A DNA stretch of 64,000 bases from Bacteroides sp. Its GTDB lineage: Bacteria > Bacteroidota > Bacteroidia > Bacteroidales > Bacteroidaceae. The DNA is taken from the NCBI RefSeq assembly GCF_030151085.1, contig NZ_JASLER010000084.1, forward strand, positions 1 through 64,000, written 5' to 3'. The notes beneath the pieces were generated by a model, which was not told where the DNA came from, made no database searches, and worked only from the letters and a program-made list of their open reading frames with translations. Below are positions 26,066 to 35,164 of this stretch, in pieces (the first letter of the stretch is position 1; each line of letters begins with the position of its first letter). Both the position numbers and the translations under genes were made by a program.

Positions 26066-27304
26066 ATGAAGAAACTTCTTTTACTATGTATGACGGTTAT
26101 GTTTTGCTTTGCGTGTGGCGAGAGTAAGACTGTAACCGTAACGGTAACCAATCCGCTGGCAATGGAGCGCTCAGGTGAGATGGTAGAACTATCTATGACT
26201 GAAATATCAGATCGCCTGAACCTGGCTGATACGGCACAAATTGTGGTGCTGGATGCTGAGGGGCAAGAGGTGTCTTATCAGATAACTTACGACGATAAGA
26301 TTATTTTCCCCGCAACGGTAGCTGCTAATTCTGCTACAACTTATACTATACAAACAGGTACTCCCCGTGATGTAGAAGTGAAAGCTTGCGGAAAATGCTA
26401 TCCCGAACGTCTGGACGATGTAGCTTGGGAGAATGACCTTGTAGCTTTCCGGGCATACGGTCCTGCTTTGCAGGCAAGGGGCGAACGTGGTTTTGGTTAT
26501 GACTTGTTTACGAAGTACAACACTACCGAACCCGTATTGGAATCGTTCTATGCAAAGGAACTCGATAAGGAAGCCCGTGCGAAGATAGCCGAACTGAAAG
26601 AGACTGATCCTAAAGCTGCGGCAGAATTGGGTAGTTCCATTTCCTATCATCTCGATCATGGATTTGGTATGGACTGTTATGCAGTAGGGCCTACGTTGGG
26701 TGCCGGTATATCTGCATTAATGGCAAATGATACTATTATCTACCCTTGGTGTTACAAGACTCAAGAGATTCTGGATAATGGGCCGCTGCGTTTTACCGTG
26801 AAACTAGAGTTTACTCCTCTCAATGTGAAGGGTGACACTACAGTTGTGGAAACACGTATCATTACCTTGGACGCCGGTTCTCATCTCAACAAGACTGACA
26901 TTACTTACAGCAACCTGAAAGAAACATTGCCTATCGTTACAGGTATTGTATTGCATGAATCCGATAGCACGGCCGCTGTAGTTGCCGACGCTACAAACGG
27001 TTATATGACATACGTTGATCCTACAACAGGTCCCGACAATGGTAAAATCTTCATGGGTGCAGCTTTCCCCGCTGTAGTAAAAGAGGCGAAAGCTGTTTAT
27101 TTCTCAGAACAGGAGAGGAAGCAACGCAACAATGCCAACGGTCATGTGCTGGCTTTCAGCGACTATGAGCCCGATGCTACCTACGAGTATTATTGGGGAT
27201 TTGCGTGGGATAAAGCAGATATCAAGACTGCTGAGGCTTGGAACAAGTATATGGCAGATTTTGCACAAAAGGTACGTAATCCGTTGACGATTACTATCAA
27301 GTAA
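26066..27304 (+). CDS. DUF4861 lipoprotein
   Basis: 412 residues starting MKKLLLLCMTVMFCFAC, a lipoprotein signal. The beta-rich body begins TVTVTNPLAMERSGEMVEL and contains VAFRAYGPALQARGERGFGYD and HGFGMDCYAVGPTLGAG, the pattern of DUF4861, a Bacteroidota family often found next to uronate and pectin genes. It is probably a periplasmic or surface sugar-binding or lyase-like protein; no catalytic activity can be read off. It closes the kdu operon, and the nested inverted repeat that follows acts as a terminator. Confidence 0.82.
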   Translation: MKKLLLLCMTVMFCFACGESKTVTVTVTNPLAMERSGEMVELSMTEISDRLNLADTAQIVVLDAEGQEVSYQITYDDKIIFPATVAANSATTYTIQTGTPRDVEVKACGKCYPERLDDVAWENDLVAFRAYGPALQARGERGFGYDLFTKYNTTEPVLESFYAKELDKEARAKIAELKETDPKAAAELGSSISYHLDHGFGMDCYAVGPTLGAGISALMANDTIIYPWCYKTQEILDNGPLRFTVKLEFTPLNVKGDTTVVETRIITLDAGSHLNKTDITYSNLKETLPIVTGIVLHESDSTAAVVADATNGYMTYVDPTTGPDNGKIFMGAAFPAVVKEAKAVYFSEQERKQRNNANGHVLAFSDYEPDATYEYYWGFAWDKADIKTAEAWNKYMADFAQKVRNPLTITIK

Positions 27305-27305
27305 G

Positions 27306-27517
27306 GCCTCACCCTCGACCCCTCTCCGAAGGCGAGGGGAGAAAGATAACAGGGATAGGAAAGAAAGAATGAAGTAACGGCATTTGTTTTACTAGATTTA
27401 TCACATAGTAAAACAAATGCCGTTATTCTATTTATATAGCTTCCTTTCAATACTTATTCAGCCCATATCCCCACTTCCTTTCTCCCCTCGCCTTCGGAGA
27501 GGGGTCGGGGGTGAGGC
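27306..27517. repeat. Nested inverted repeats between convergent genes
   Basis: The outer arms, 27306-27345 and 27478-27517, are 40-bp inverted copies with one mismatch. Inside lies a perfect 20-bp inverted repeat (27375-27394 and 27406-27425) with an 11-nt loop. The inner hairpin separates convergent genes and is a probable bidirectional terminator. The outer CCCCTCTCCGAAGGCGAGG-type palindrome resembles REP-like dispersed elements. Confidence 0.85.
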
Positions 27518-28131
27518 TATAACACCTTAAACTCGTATCCTTCTTCCTTCAGGAATTCGATAGCACGTGGAAGTGCATATTGCAGGTTTCCGTTACACCA
27601 TGACTTCAGTGAGTCGTGAAAAGTAATGATAGAGCCATTTCGTGCATATCTCATCACATTGGCGAGTACCTGCGGACCGCGAAGCTTCTTACTATAGTCG
27701 CGGGTAACCAAGTCCCACATTACTATCTTATACTTGCGTTTCAGCGTCATATATTGTGCCCAACCCATGTGTCCGTGAGGCGGACGGAATAAGTCGGTCT
27801 GCATAACCTCGTTGGCTTGTTCGGTGTTGGATAAGTACTTTCTTGCACTGTATTCAAATCCGCGGATATGGTTGAAAGTATGGTTACCGATACGGTGACC
27901 CCTCTCAACAACCATTTGGAACTCTTCGGGATGTTTACGTATGTTGTCACCTACCATAAAGAAGGTGGCTTTGATTTCGTGTTTGTCCAGTAAATCGAGC
28001 ACCCAAGGGGTTACTTCTGGAATAGGGCCATCATCAAAAGTCAGATAAACGGCTTTTTCATTCGGGTCCATCCTCCAAAGGGCGCTGGGATATAATTTAC
28101 GAAATATCTCGGGAGGCTGTTCTATTAGCAC
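27517..28131 (-). CDS. Polysaccharide deacetylase (NodB-like)
   Basis: 204 residues from a GTG start at 28131 (MLIEQPPEIFRKLYPSALWR); no earlier ATG is usable. The NodB homology domain carries the metal site: TFDDGP near residue 34, HTFNH near 82, and the substrate-groove arginine in RPPHG near 118, with ITFHDSLKSW at the end. It deacetylates N- or O-acetylated polysaccharide, plausibly peptidoglycan. No signal peptide is evident, so the location is uncertain. Its stop codon overlaps one arm of the intergenic inverted repeat. Confidence 0.9.
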   Translation of the reverse strand: MLIEQPPEIFRKLYPSALWRMDPNEKAVYLTFDDGPIPEVTPWVLDLLDKHEIKATFFMVGDNIRKHPEEFQMVVERGHRIGNHTFNHIRGFEYSARKYLSNTEQANEVMQTDLFRPPHGHMGWAQYMTLKRKYKIVMWDLVTRDYSKKLRGPQVLANVMRYARNGSIITFHDSLKSWCNGNLQYALPRAIEFLKEEGYEFKVL

Positions 28132-28226
28132 GTGATTAGTGATTATTGGTTAATGATTAGCGATTAATGATTAGTGGTTGGTGATTTACCAGATAAGCAA
28201 ATCACTAATCACTAACCACTAATTAC
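28132..28226. repeat. Heptamer tandem repeat with inverted copy
   Basis: Eight consecutive 7-mers of the form rTGATTA / rTGGTTx run from 28132 to 28187. After a short spacer, four inverted heptamers (TAATCAC-type) run from 28199 to 28226. The block fills nearly the whole gap between two co-directional genes and could fold into a long AT-rich hairpin. Confidence 0.8.
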
Positions 28227-28233
28227 TAAAATA

Positions 28234-31200
28234 TTATTGTTTCATTCGGTCTACATACATAGTGTACAGTTCTTCTACTTTCGGTTCGTAGATTTCCGCA
28301 AGTTTGGAATTGTACTTCTTCATGATTTTCACTTCTGCATCCAGTACCGCCCAATGATATTCGAATTCACGGGTGGAGATGGAGAAGCGGTTTTCATCCA
28401 GACTCATATACCAAGTGAGGTATTCCAACGCTTTGGTAGCGAGAGCTTTCATGATGGCATCTGCTTTGGCTGTTTCGCCCAGTTGATAATAAGCTTCCGC
28501 CATTTGTGCGGCACCGTTCTGCCAGTCGTAGGCTACATTGTAAGCAGGTATCATCTTTTCGGCGTAATCCAAAGCGGCTTTGGCTTTGTCTTTTTTGCCT
28601 TCGATCATCAATTGTTGAATGAGTTGTGAGAATATGCGACGGTGTGAGTGACACATGCGCATGGCGTTCTCGTCAATATAGATACCCTTCTTGTCGATAC
28701 CACCGAACTTGAACTTGTTCATCAGGTTGTCGTACATCTTCTCTGTGTCGATCTTCACGCCTGTCTGGTTGGTGTCGAACGGTGTAAAGCGGTAAGCAAG
28801 ACCTTCTTGGATGAAGTGGTTGCTCATGCCCAGTTGGTTCTCAGCACCCACAGTAACGGCGAGGTAGATAGGACGTTCCCAGTTTGCCTCGGCAAGCATT
28901 TCGAGCATCATGAGCTCACTCTTGTAGAGGGCACGCTTGGGTTTGCCACTTGGGTCTAACAACTTAATATGCATGTACTCGGGGATACTATCACCCGGTA
29001 TCAGCATACCGCTGCGACGTACGGCTTCTTTGTCTACTTTGATGACGATGCTATCCGTAGGAATCACCTTCAAGTCTTGGTTCTTGTTGCGTACCCAGTA
29101 TTTCAGGATGTTCTTGAGCTCGTACGGGTTGTCACCGAATTCTTTCTTCACGTTGACTAAAGCTTCGGGATTGCCGTTCAATGCTTGCTTTTCGGCTTCG
29201 GCATAGAGGGCGTCGATGCTCTTCTTGTAATCCGGCTGTATGGGGACGTATTCGTTGGTTCCTTCTACGTATTCCATACGGTCCCATGTGATGGGTAGCG
29301 AAGGAGAATCGTAGGCAGGACGTTTCATTTGGTCGATATACCAGTCGGTCTGCAAGTAGCTGAGGTTACAGGTACGTGCATCGGTGCGGAAGCCTTCTGT
29401 CTCTTGGTTGTACCACAAGGGGAAGGTATCGTTATCGCCGTTCGTATAGATTATCGGGTTGCCGCTTTCTTGCAAGGACATCAGGTAGTTCTGACCGAAA
29501 TCACGTGCCAGGTAGCGGTCGCTACGGTCGTGGTCGTCCCAAGTCTGACTAGCCATCTGGATAGGAACCAGCAGGCAGGCTGCGGAAACAATCACGGAAG
29601 CCGGCAGTTCTTTCATCTTGGCATAATCTTGAAGTAGGCGGACAATACCTGCTACACCCATACCAATCCAGATAGCAAAGGCATAGAACGAACCTGCGTA
29701 TGCGTAGTCTCGTTCGCGCGGCTGGCTCGGCGTCTGATTGAGGTAGAGCACGATGGCGATACCGGTCATGAAGAAGAGAAAGAACACTACCCAGAATTGC
29801 TGGATTCCCTTTTGCCCACGGTAGGCCTGCCACAGCAGACCGATGATACCAAGGAGTAACGGCAAACAGTAGAAGACGTTGTGTCCCTTATTATTTTGCA
29901 ATTCTTGCGGTAACAAGGTCTGGTCGCCCAGTAGCCAGTTATCGATGAACTTGATACCTGTAATCCAGTTGCCGTGCTCTATCTCGCCACTTCCTTGCAA
30001 GTCGTTCTGGCGACCGGCAAAGTTCCACATAAAGTATCGCCAGTACATCCAGTTGAGCTGGTAGGAGAAGAAGAACTTGATGTTTTCCCACTGCGTAGGC
30101 ATGTTCACCATGACCATATTTCCGCATTTGTCGTAAGGCACATCATTGCCTTTAATATCTTGCCAGCTGTGGTATTCGTTGGTGTGTGTACTGCTGTACA
30201 TACGTGGGAAAAGCATATTCTGAGCATATTCGTACTCAATGCGTCCGGGTATTTCTACGTAGCTATCCTTTTCATTGGCATCCGCTTTTTCCTTGCGGAT
30301 GAACTTGGTTGCGTTGTAAGAAATGCGGGGTTCGCAATAACCGTCTTTTACGTCGAGAGCCACTTGTGAAGAGAAGGCAGGTCCGTAGAACAACGGACGG
30401 GTACCATACTGCTCACGTCCCAGATATTCGCCCAGCGTGAAGATGTCTTCCGGTGAGTTCTGGTCCATCGGCGTGTTGGCGGTAGAACGGATTACGATAA
30501 GTGCGTATGACGAATATCCTATCACGATCAGCATTGTACAGAGTAACGAAGTGTTGAGTGTACGTGCCGATACGCGGTATTTTTCTTTGATCTTAGCCTG
30601 CATGCCCGGGCTGAGGTACAGCCATAACGCTGCAATAACAATGATACCGATTACAATCGAGCTAGTGCCGTGACCATAGAAAGGAATACCCAGCATGGCG
30701 ATGGTTAGTATGAATGACAATGCCATGCGCGCCCTGTTCTTTTCGGTATAACTTTCGTAGATACCCCAAATAAGGTAGCCCGCCAACAGGGTAATATAAA
30801 CGATGACACCACTATTGAAGGACATTCCCAAGGTGTTGACAAAGAGCAACTCGAACCAGCCGCCTACTTTCACAATACCCGGTACGATGCCGTAAAGTAC
30901 TACTGCAACCAGTATCAAGGAAGCCAGCAACGCCAGCAGTGAACCTTTAGCATTTGCATTAGGCACTCTCTTGTAGTAATATACCAGTACGATGGCGGGC
31001 AAACAGAGCAAGTTGAGCAAGTGCACACCGATACTGAGTCCGGTGAGGTAAGCAATAAGAATCAGCCAACGGTCGCTGTGAGGATCATCGGCAACATCTT
31101 CCCACTTCAGTATCAGCCAGAATACAACGGCAGTAAACAGAGAAGAGAAGGCATAAACCTCACCTTCGACGGCGCTGAACCAGAATGTATCGCTGAATGT

Positions 31201-31593
31201 ATATACCAGTGCACCTACCAGACCACTACCCATAACGGTAATCAATTGTCCGCGAGTGATATTGTTTTCGTCTCTAATAACGAGTTTGCGCACCAAGTGG
31301 GTAATTGTCCAGAAAAGGAACAAGATACAAGCCCCACTCATCAAGGCGCTCATATAGTTCACCATCTTGGCAACGGTTGAAGCGTCGGAAGCAAACTGTG
31401 AGAACAAGTTGGCTACTAACATGAAGAACGGTGCGCCGGGTGGGTGTCCTACTTCCAGCTTATAGCCGGTGGTAATGAACTCCGGGCAGTCCCAAAAGCT
31501 TGCAGTGGGTTCAATGGTAAGGCAGTAAACCGTCGCTGCAATGATAAAGGTAATCCAACCTACCAGGTTGTTTACGGTTTTGTACTGTTTCAT
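28234..31593 (-). CDS. DUF2723 membrane protein, glycosyltransferase GT-C-like
   Basis: 1119 residues, beginning MKQYKTVNNLVGWITFIIAA. The N-terminal half has about a dozen transmembrane segments, and the first periplasmic loop holds FWDCPEFITTGYKLEVGHPP, the DUF2723 signature with the acidic residue expected of GT-C glycosyltransferases. The C-terminal ~350 residues are soluble and end in TPR-like helices (AEAYYQLGETAKADAIMKAL). DUF2723 is widespread in Bacteroidota and related to protein O-mannosyltransferases; a role in lipid-linked sugar transfer to envelope proteins is likely but unproven. A 22-bp repeat array starts 66 bp upstream of its start. Confidence 0.88.
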   Translation of the reverse strand: MKQYKTVNNLVGWITFIIAATVYCLTIEPTASFWDCPEFITTGYKLEVGHPPGAPFFMLVANLFSQFASDASTVAKMVNYMSALMSGACILFLFWTITHLVRKLVIRDENNITRGQLITVMGSGLVGALVYTFSDTFWFSAVEGEVYAFSSLFTAVVFWLILKWEDVADDPHSDRWLILIAYLTGLSIGVHLLNLLCLPAIVLVYYYKRVPNANAKGSLLALLASLILVAVVLYGIVPGIVKVGGWFELLFVNTLGMSFNSGVIVYITLLAGYLIWGIYESYTEKNRARMALSFILTIAMLGIPFYGHGTSSIVIGIIVIAALWLYLSPGMQAKIKEKYRVSARTLNTSLLCTMLIVIGYSSYALIVIRSTANTPMDQNSPEDIFTLGEYLGREQYGTRPLFYGPAFSSQVALDVKDGYCEPRISYNATKFIRKEKADANEKDSYVEIPGRIEYEYAQNMLFPRMYSSTHTNEYHSWQDIKGNDVPYDKCGNMVMVNMPTQWENIKFFFSYQLNWMYWRYFMWNFAGRQNDLQGSGEIEHGNWITGIKFIDNWLLGDQTLLPQELQNNKGHNVFYCLPLLLGIIGLLWQAYRGQKGIQQFWVVFFLFFMTGIAIVLYLNQTPSQPRERDYAYAGSFYAFAIWIGMGVAGIVRLLQDYAKMKELPASVIVSAACLLVPIQMASQTWDDHDRSDRYLARDFGQNYLMSLQESGNPIIYTNGDNDTFPLWYNQETEGFRTDARTCNLSYLQTDWYIDQMKRPAYDSPSLPITWDRMEYVEGTNEYVPIQPDYKKSIDALYAEAEKQALNGNPEALVNVKKEFGDNPYELKNILKYWVRNKNQDLKVIPTDSIVIKVDKEAVRRSGMLIPGDSIPEYMHIKLLDPSGKPKRALYKSELMMLEMLAEANWERPIYLAVTVGAENQLGMSNHFIQEGLAYRFTPFDTNQTGVKIDTEKMYDNLMNKFKFGGIDKKGIYIDENAMRMCHSHRRIFSQLIQQLMIEGKKDKAKAALDYAEKMIPAYNVAYDWQNGAAQMAEAYYQLGETAKADAIMKALATKALEYLTWYMSLDENRFSISTREFEYHWAVLDAEVKIMKKYNSKLAEIYEPKVEELYTMYVDRMKQ

Positions 31594-31658
31594 TCGGATG
31601 AAATTCGTTATTTGTTAATTCTCTTATTATCAATGCTCTATTCTCCGATTGATAGACG

Positions 31659-31768
31659 CAAGTGTCTATCACGTCAGACACTGGTGTTTATCATCTCAAA
31701 CGCTAGTGTCTATCGCGTCAAACACCAGTGTTTATCACATCAGACACCAGTGTCTGACATGCCGGGTA
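31659..31768. repeat. Five 22-bp tandem dyad units upstream of DUF2723
   Basis: Units begin exactly at 31659, 31681, 31703, 31725 and 31747. The core is AGTGTCT, eight bases, AGACACT, so each unit can form a stem; differences between units mostly keep G-T pairs (GGTGTTT with AAACGCT). The last unit is degraded. No gene lies in 31594-32003 apart from this. Confidence 0.92.
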
Positions 31769-31921
31769 CTAGCAGTACTCTTATTAAGGGCGCAAAGATA
31801 ATGAATTCAGTTCTAAATAAGTGACAATAAGGCAGATTATTAGGATAGGTTAAAAGATATACATTGATTTTTGGGAGGGAAAGAAGGCTCGGCTTATTAT
31901 AGGAGGAAGTTATCAGCTCTC

Positions 31922-31955
31922 AATTGTTGAACCACTAAATAATAGTTCAACAATT
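31922..31955. repeat. 11-bp perfect inverted repeat
   Basis: AATTGTTGAAC (31922-31932) and GTTCAACAATT (31945-31955) with a 12-nt loop, about 50 bp past the stop of the minus-strand gene at 32004. It may help end that transcript, although no clear T-tract follows. Confidence 0.6.
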
Positions 31956-32003
31956 ACGTATAGCTGGTTGAAGTATATTCAAAAGGCTTGATAGAGTGCT
32001 TTA

Positions 32004-32435
32004 CTATTCGGTTTTTGCTACTATCTCTTCGGCTTTTGTATCTTCATCACCTTTTGCCATCAATTTATCAATGTCGGTAATTTGGCTTTCAAGGAAAAGA
32101 ATCGTATTGTGGAGTATATATTTGTGCTGAGCCATGTAATTCATCCTTTCTATGAGCATGGTCACGGGACGGTAGGTTTTCTTACTACTAACTTCGGGAT
32201 CGGGGTGCAACATGTATACGGCATAGTTTCGGAACAATATGGGAATCAAGCTATCCCACGGAAGTTCAAGGTTCTGCATCATTTCCTTCATTGTCTGCAA
32301 TACGCCACGTAGATAGTGTAATTGATTTGCATCTCTCGCTCCAACAAATATTTCGCGGAGACGGCGTGCTTCTTCTTCAAAGAAAAGTTCATCTGAAATT
32401 TGTTTTGTGGTAGTCAACGAGTTTTCTGCTTCCAT
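32004..32435 (-). CDS. Conserved hypothetical protein of 143 residues
   Basis: The ATG at 32435 (MEAENSLTTTKQISDELFFE) is preferred; the longer frame extends into the terminator of the upstream RNA. The protein is helical and hydrophilic throughout, with long segments such as ARRLREIFVGARDANQLHYL and ERMNYMAQHKYILHNTILFL, and has no signal peptide or metal-binding motif. I do not recognise the family. It follows a structured RNA gene on the same strand with only about 30 bp between the RNA's T-tract and the start codon. Confidence 0.7.
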   Translation of the reverse strand: MEAENSLTTTKQISDELFFEEEARRLREIFVGARDANQLHYLRGVLQTMKEMMQNLELPWDSLIPILFRNYAVYMLHPDPEVSSKKTYRPVTMLIERMNYMAQHKYILHNTILFLESQITDIDKLMAKGDEDTKAEEIVAKTE

Positions 32436-32462
32436 AATATAACAGTATTTGGAGTGAAGGCG

Positions 32463-32638
32463 AAAAAAGACGGTTCCGCCGGTCCCGTTGACTAACACTC
32501 GCCTAAAAAGGAAGCTGGAGGCACATTAATGCTCCCCACGGGCGTACGGAACCGCCTATGAGAGAGGCTGCAGACCTCAAAAAAGGCCTGCAACTCGCCG
32601 AAGCAGGTTCTCTGCTTCCTTTTTAAAGAATGTTAGTC
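32463..32638 (-). ncRNA. Structured non-coding RNA, about 175 nt, 6S-like candidate
   Basis: On the minus strand TATATTTG (32650-32643) is a good -7 box. The RNA then starts GACTAACA, which pairs with TGTTAGTC near 32485, followed by AAAAAGGAAGC pairing with GCTTCCTTTTT. Inside are hairpins TGCAG.CCT...AGG.CTGCA and GGCG...CGCC. It ends with a small GC hairpin and TTTTTT (about 32468-32463). A closed double-stem RNA with its own promoter and terminator and no reading frame is certain enough; identity with 6S RNA or the Bacteroidales-1 motif is a guess. Confidence 0.72.
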
Positions 32639-32779
32639 ACTGCAAATATAATGCTTATTCTTATTCCATCACTCTTTCTTGTACGAAATACTCACTAAGT
32701 AATGTACAAATAATAACTTGCCATTGCAAGAAGATGCATTTTTAGAAAGAAAGGGGAAACAGGGAAACTACACGGTTTT

Positions 32780-32830
32780 TGTTTTCTATAGAAGACGATT
32801 ATTCCCTAAAATCGTCTTCTATAGAAAACA
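32780..32830. repeat. Perfect 20-21-bp inverted repeat, 9-nt loop
   Basis: GTTTTCTATAGAAGACGATT at 32781-32800 is repeated inverted at 32810-32829, with one more T-A pair outside. Each arm also contains the small palindrome TCTATAGA. The rest of 32651-33088 is gene-free. There is no T-tract, and no gene end is close enough for it to be a terminator. Confidence 0.85.
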
Positions 32831-33088
32831 CTTCTTTATTAGAGAACATAGTAGCCATTCATCAGAGGTTGTTCCCGTTTGGAAATGGTTGTTGCAGGAG
32901 TTGCCTTCGGAATGAAGCACAAGGTTATTCATAGAAGACATTGTATAGATAAACGATGATATATGTTGCTAATGTATTGAAAGAGGTACAGAAATGTTTC
33001 CCCTTCCGATATTTCTACTTTTAACTATCTATTGTTTTGTAGAAAAGGCTTATTTTTAGAGAGTTCAATAACGCAAAACAATAATACT

Positions 33089-34837
33089 ATGAATCAAAAG
33101 CATTTATGGCTGGTAGGCATTTGCAGTATCTTCGCTGCATGTAGTACTTCAACTGGTAAGTTACCGGCGGAGAGTATCAAAGTGAATCAATTGGGCTATT
33201 ATCCCTCGCAAGAGAAAGTGGCTGTAGTGGATAGTGCCATAGTCCAACAATTTACGATAGCAGACGCTGCTTCGGGTAAAGAAATCTTAAAAGGGCAGGC
33301 AAAGAGTACTGCTGTTTCTGAGTGGTCAGGTAAAACACGAACTACTTTGGACTTCAGCGAAATAGTAACTCCCGGAAAATATCTCCTGGAAGTAAATGGT
33401 ACTTCAGTACCTTTCGAAGTGAAAGAAAAAGTATTGGCACCTCTAGCCGATGCAGCACTCAAAGCATTTTATTATCAACGTACAGGAATGCCTATTGAAG
33501 AACAGTATGCAGGAAAGTGGAATCGTCCAGTAGGACATCCGGACAACAATGTAATGGTGCATCCCAATGCCGTTTCACCCCAACACCCTGCCGGGACAAT
33601 CATTTCTTCACCCAAAGGCTGGTATGATGCGGGTGATTATAACAAGTACATTGTAAACTCTGCATACTCCATCGGCTTGATGCAGAATATTTATCAACTC
33701 TTTCCCGATTATTTTGCTCAGCAGTCTGTCAACATCCCTGAAAGCGGTAATGCTACGCCCGATTTATTGGACGAGATGTATTATAATCTGGATTGGATGT
33801 TAACCATGCAAGACCCTTCGGATGGAGGCGTTTATCATAAACTCACCACTCCCGCTTTTGAAGGTTTCATTAAGCCTACCGATTGTAAGCAGCAGCGATA
33901 TGTCGTAAAGAAATCTGTTACGGCAGCCCTCGATTTTGCCGCTGCTATGGCACAAGCATCCCGTCTCTTTGCTCCTTTTGAGAAAGATTATCCCGGTTTC
34001 TCCAAACGTGCGATTGCCGCTGCCGAGAAGGCGTATCTCTGGGCTAAAAAGAATCCTGAAGCTTACTATGAACAAGATAAACTGAACAGAGAATACCAGC
34101 CTGCCGTAACCACCGGAGCATACGGCGATAACCATGCCGATGATGAATTCTTCTGGGCAGCTACCGAACTCTATCTGACTACCGGAAAAGCCGCTTACCG
34201 GGAAGATGCTACGACAAAAGTTCCTGAAACTTTCAAGACTCCCGGCTGGCCCAGTGTTTCAGCATTAGGAGTATTTGCCTGGCTGCAACCGGGCAGAGAG
34301 TTGAATGATGCCGACCGTGCCTTTGCCGGATTACTGAAAGAAAAGCTGCTTGCTTATAGCGATGCCGCCATTTCAGGAGCAGATACTACTTCTTTTCATT
34401 CTCCTTATGGCAATAGAGCAAAAGATTTCTTCTGGGGATGCATCGCCGAAGGCTGTGCCAATCAAGGAATTTCATTGGTCTACGCTTATCTTCAGAGTGG
34501 GAATAAGGATTATTTGGCGAATGCTTACCGTAATTCGGATTACATGCTCGGGCGAAATGCCACTGGTTATTGCTATGTAACCGGTTTCGGTGCGAAGAGT
34601 CCTATGCATCCGCATTACCGCTTAGCTGCTTCGGATGCTATAGAAGAACCAATTCCCGGCTTCTTAGTAGGTGGCCCTAATCCCGGACAGCAGGATAAAG
34701 TGGCTTATGCCTCCAATTATCCCGATGAATCATACTCAGATACAGAACCCTCGTATGCTTCCAATGAAATAGCGATTAACTGGAATGCAGCGTTGGTAGG
34801 ACTGGCTTCCGCGCTTGATGCTTTGAGCGAGAAATAA
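33089..34837 (+). CDS. GH9 endoglucanase-type enzyme, lipoprotein
   Basis: About 582 residues from MNQKHLWLVGICSIFAAC, a lipoprotein signal (a longer frame from 33032 buries it). Residues about 25-115 form the Ig-like CelD N-terminal domain (ESIKVNQLGYYPSQEKVAVV). The (alpha/alpha)6 catalytic domain follows, with GWYDAGDYNKYIVN carrying aspartates D180 and D183, the HPHYR motif near residue 510, and the general acid E560 in SYASNEIAINWNAA. All catalytic residues are present, so it should cleave beta-1,4-glucan such as cellulose, mixed-linkage glucan or xyloglucan. It stands alone between a palindromic gap and a REP-like element. Confidence 0.93.
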   Translation: MNQKHLWLVGICSIFAACSTSTGKLPAESIKVNQLGYYPSQEKVAVVDSAIVQQFTIADAASGKEILKGQAKSTAVSEWSGKTRTTLDFSEIVTPGKYLLEVNGTSVPFEVKEKVLAPLADAALKAFYYQRTGMPIEEQYAGKWNRPVGHPDNNVMVHPNAVSPQHPAGTIISSPKGWYDAGDYNKYIVNSAYSIGLMQNIYQLFPDYFAQQSVNIPESGNATPDLLDEMYYNLDWMLTMQDPSDGGVYHKLTTPAFEGFIKPTDCKQQRYVVKKSVTAALDFAAAMAQASRLFAPFEKDYPGFSKRAIAAAEKAYLWAKKNPEAYYEQDKLNREYQPAVTTGAYGDNHADDEFFWAATELYLTTGKAAYREDATTKVPETFKTPGWPSVSALGVFAWLQPGRELNDADRAFAGLLKEKLLAYSDAAISGADTTSFHSPYGNRAKDFFWGCIAEGCANQGISLVYAYLQSGNKDYLANAYRNSDYMLGRNATGYCYVTGFGAKSPMHPHYRLAASDAIEEPIPGFLVGGPNPGQQDKVAYASNYPDESYSDTEPSYASNEIAINWNAALVGLASALDALSEK

Positions 34838-34854
34838 AGTCAAGAATCTTTTGA

Positions 34855-35007
34855 AGAGGGTGTGTCAAAAGTAAAATACACTATCATTATGCCATGTCAT
34901 CCTGAGCTTGTCGAAGGATCTCTTCTCCTTTCACATAGAGAGGAGATGCTTCGACTACGCTCAGCATGACAGAATGATAGGCTTATTAGAATTTTGACAC
35001 AACCTCT
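34855..35007. repeat. REP-like long imperfect palindrome
   Basis: The ends AGAGGGTGTGTCAAAA (34855) and TTTTGACACAACCTCT (ending 35007) are inverted copies, and the complementarity continues through GTCATCCTGAGCTTGTCGAA and GCTTCGACTACGCTCAGCAT towards the centre. This is a dispersed-repeat type of palindrome seen in many bacteria, located right after the GH9 gene. Confidence 0.75.
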
Positions 35008-35042
35008 TTATTATTATATTATAAATTAATGAACTCTACTTA

Positions 35043-35073
35043 TTTGAATTATACATATGATTTAATACTTTTG
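35043..35073 (+). promoter_or_regulatory. Promoter for the GH89 operon
   Basis: TTTG at 35043-35046, exactly 19 bp, then TACTTTTG at 35066-35073: a full-consensus Bacteroides promoter. The start of transcription near 35080 leaves an 85-nt leader. Confidence 0.82.
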
Positions 35074-35164
35074 CATTCAACATTTTGCTCGAATTACAAA
35101 AGCGGTGAAGTTCTTTCAGGATTGTAATTATATACCAGTTACGGTATTTAAATTAAGTAATACT

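Noticed and set aside
32718..32915. 65-codon plus-strand frame
   Set aside because: It reads across the perfect inverted repeat and has no ribosome binding site or recognisable domain.
34855..35007. Insertion sequence
   Set aside because: Only an imperfect palindrome is present, without a transposase gene or flanking target duplication.
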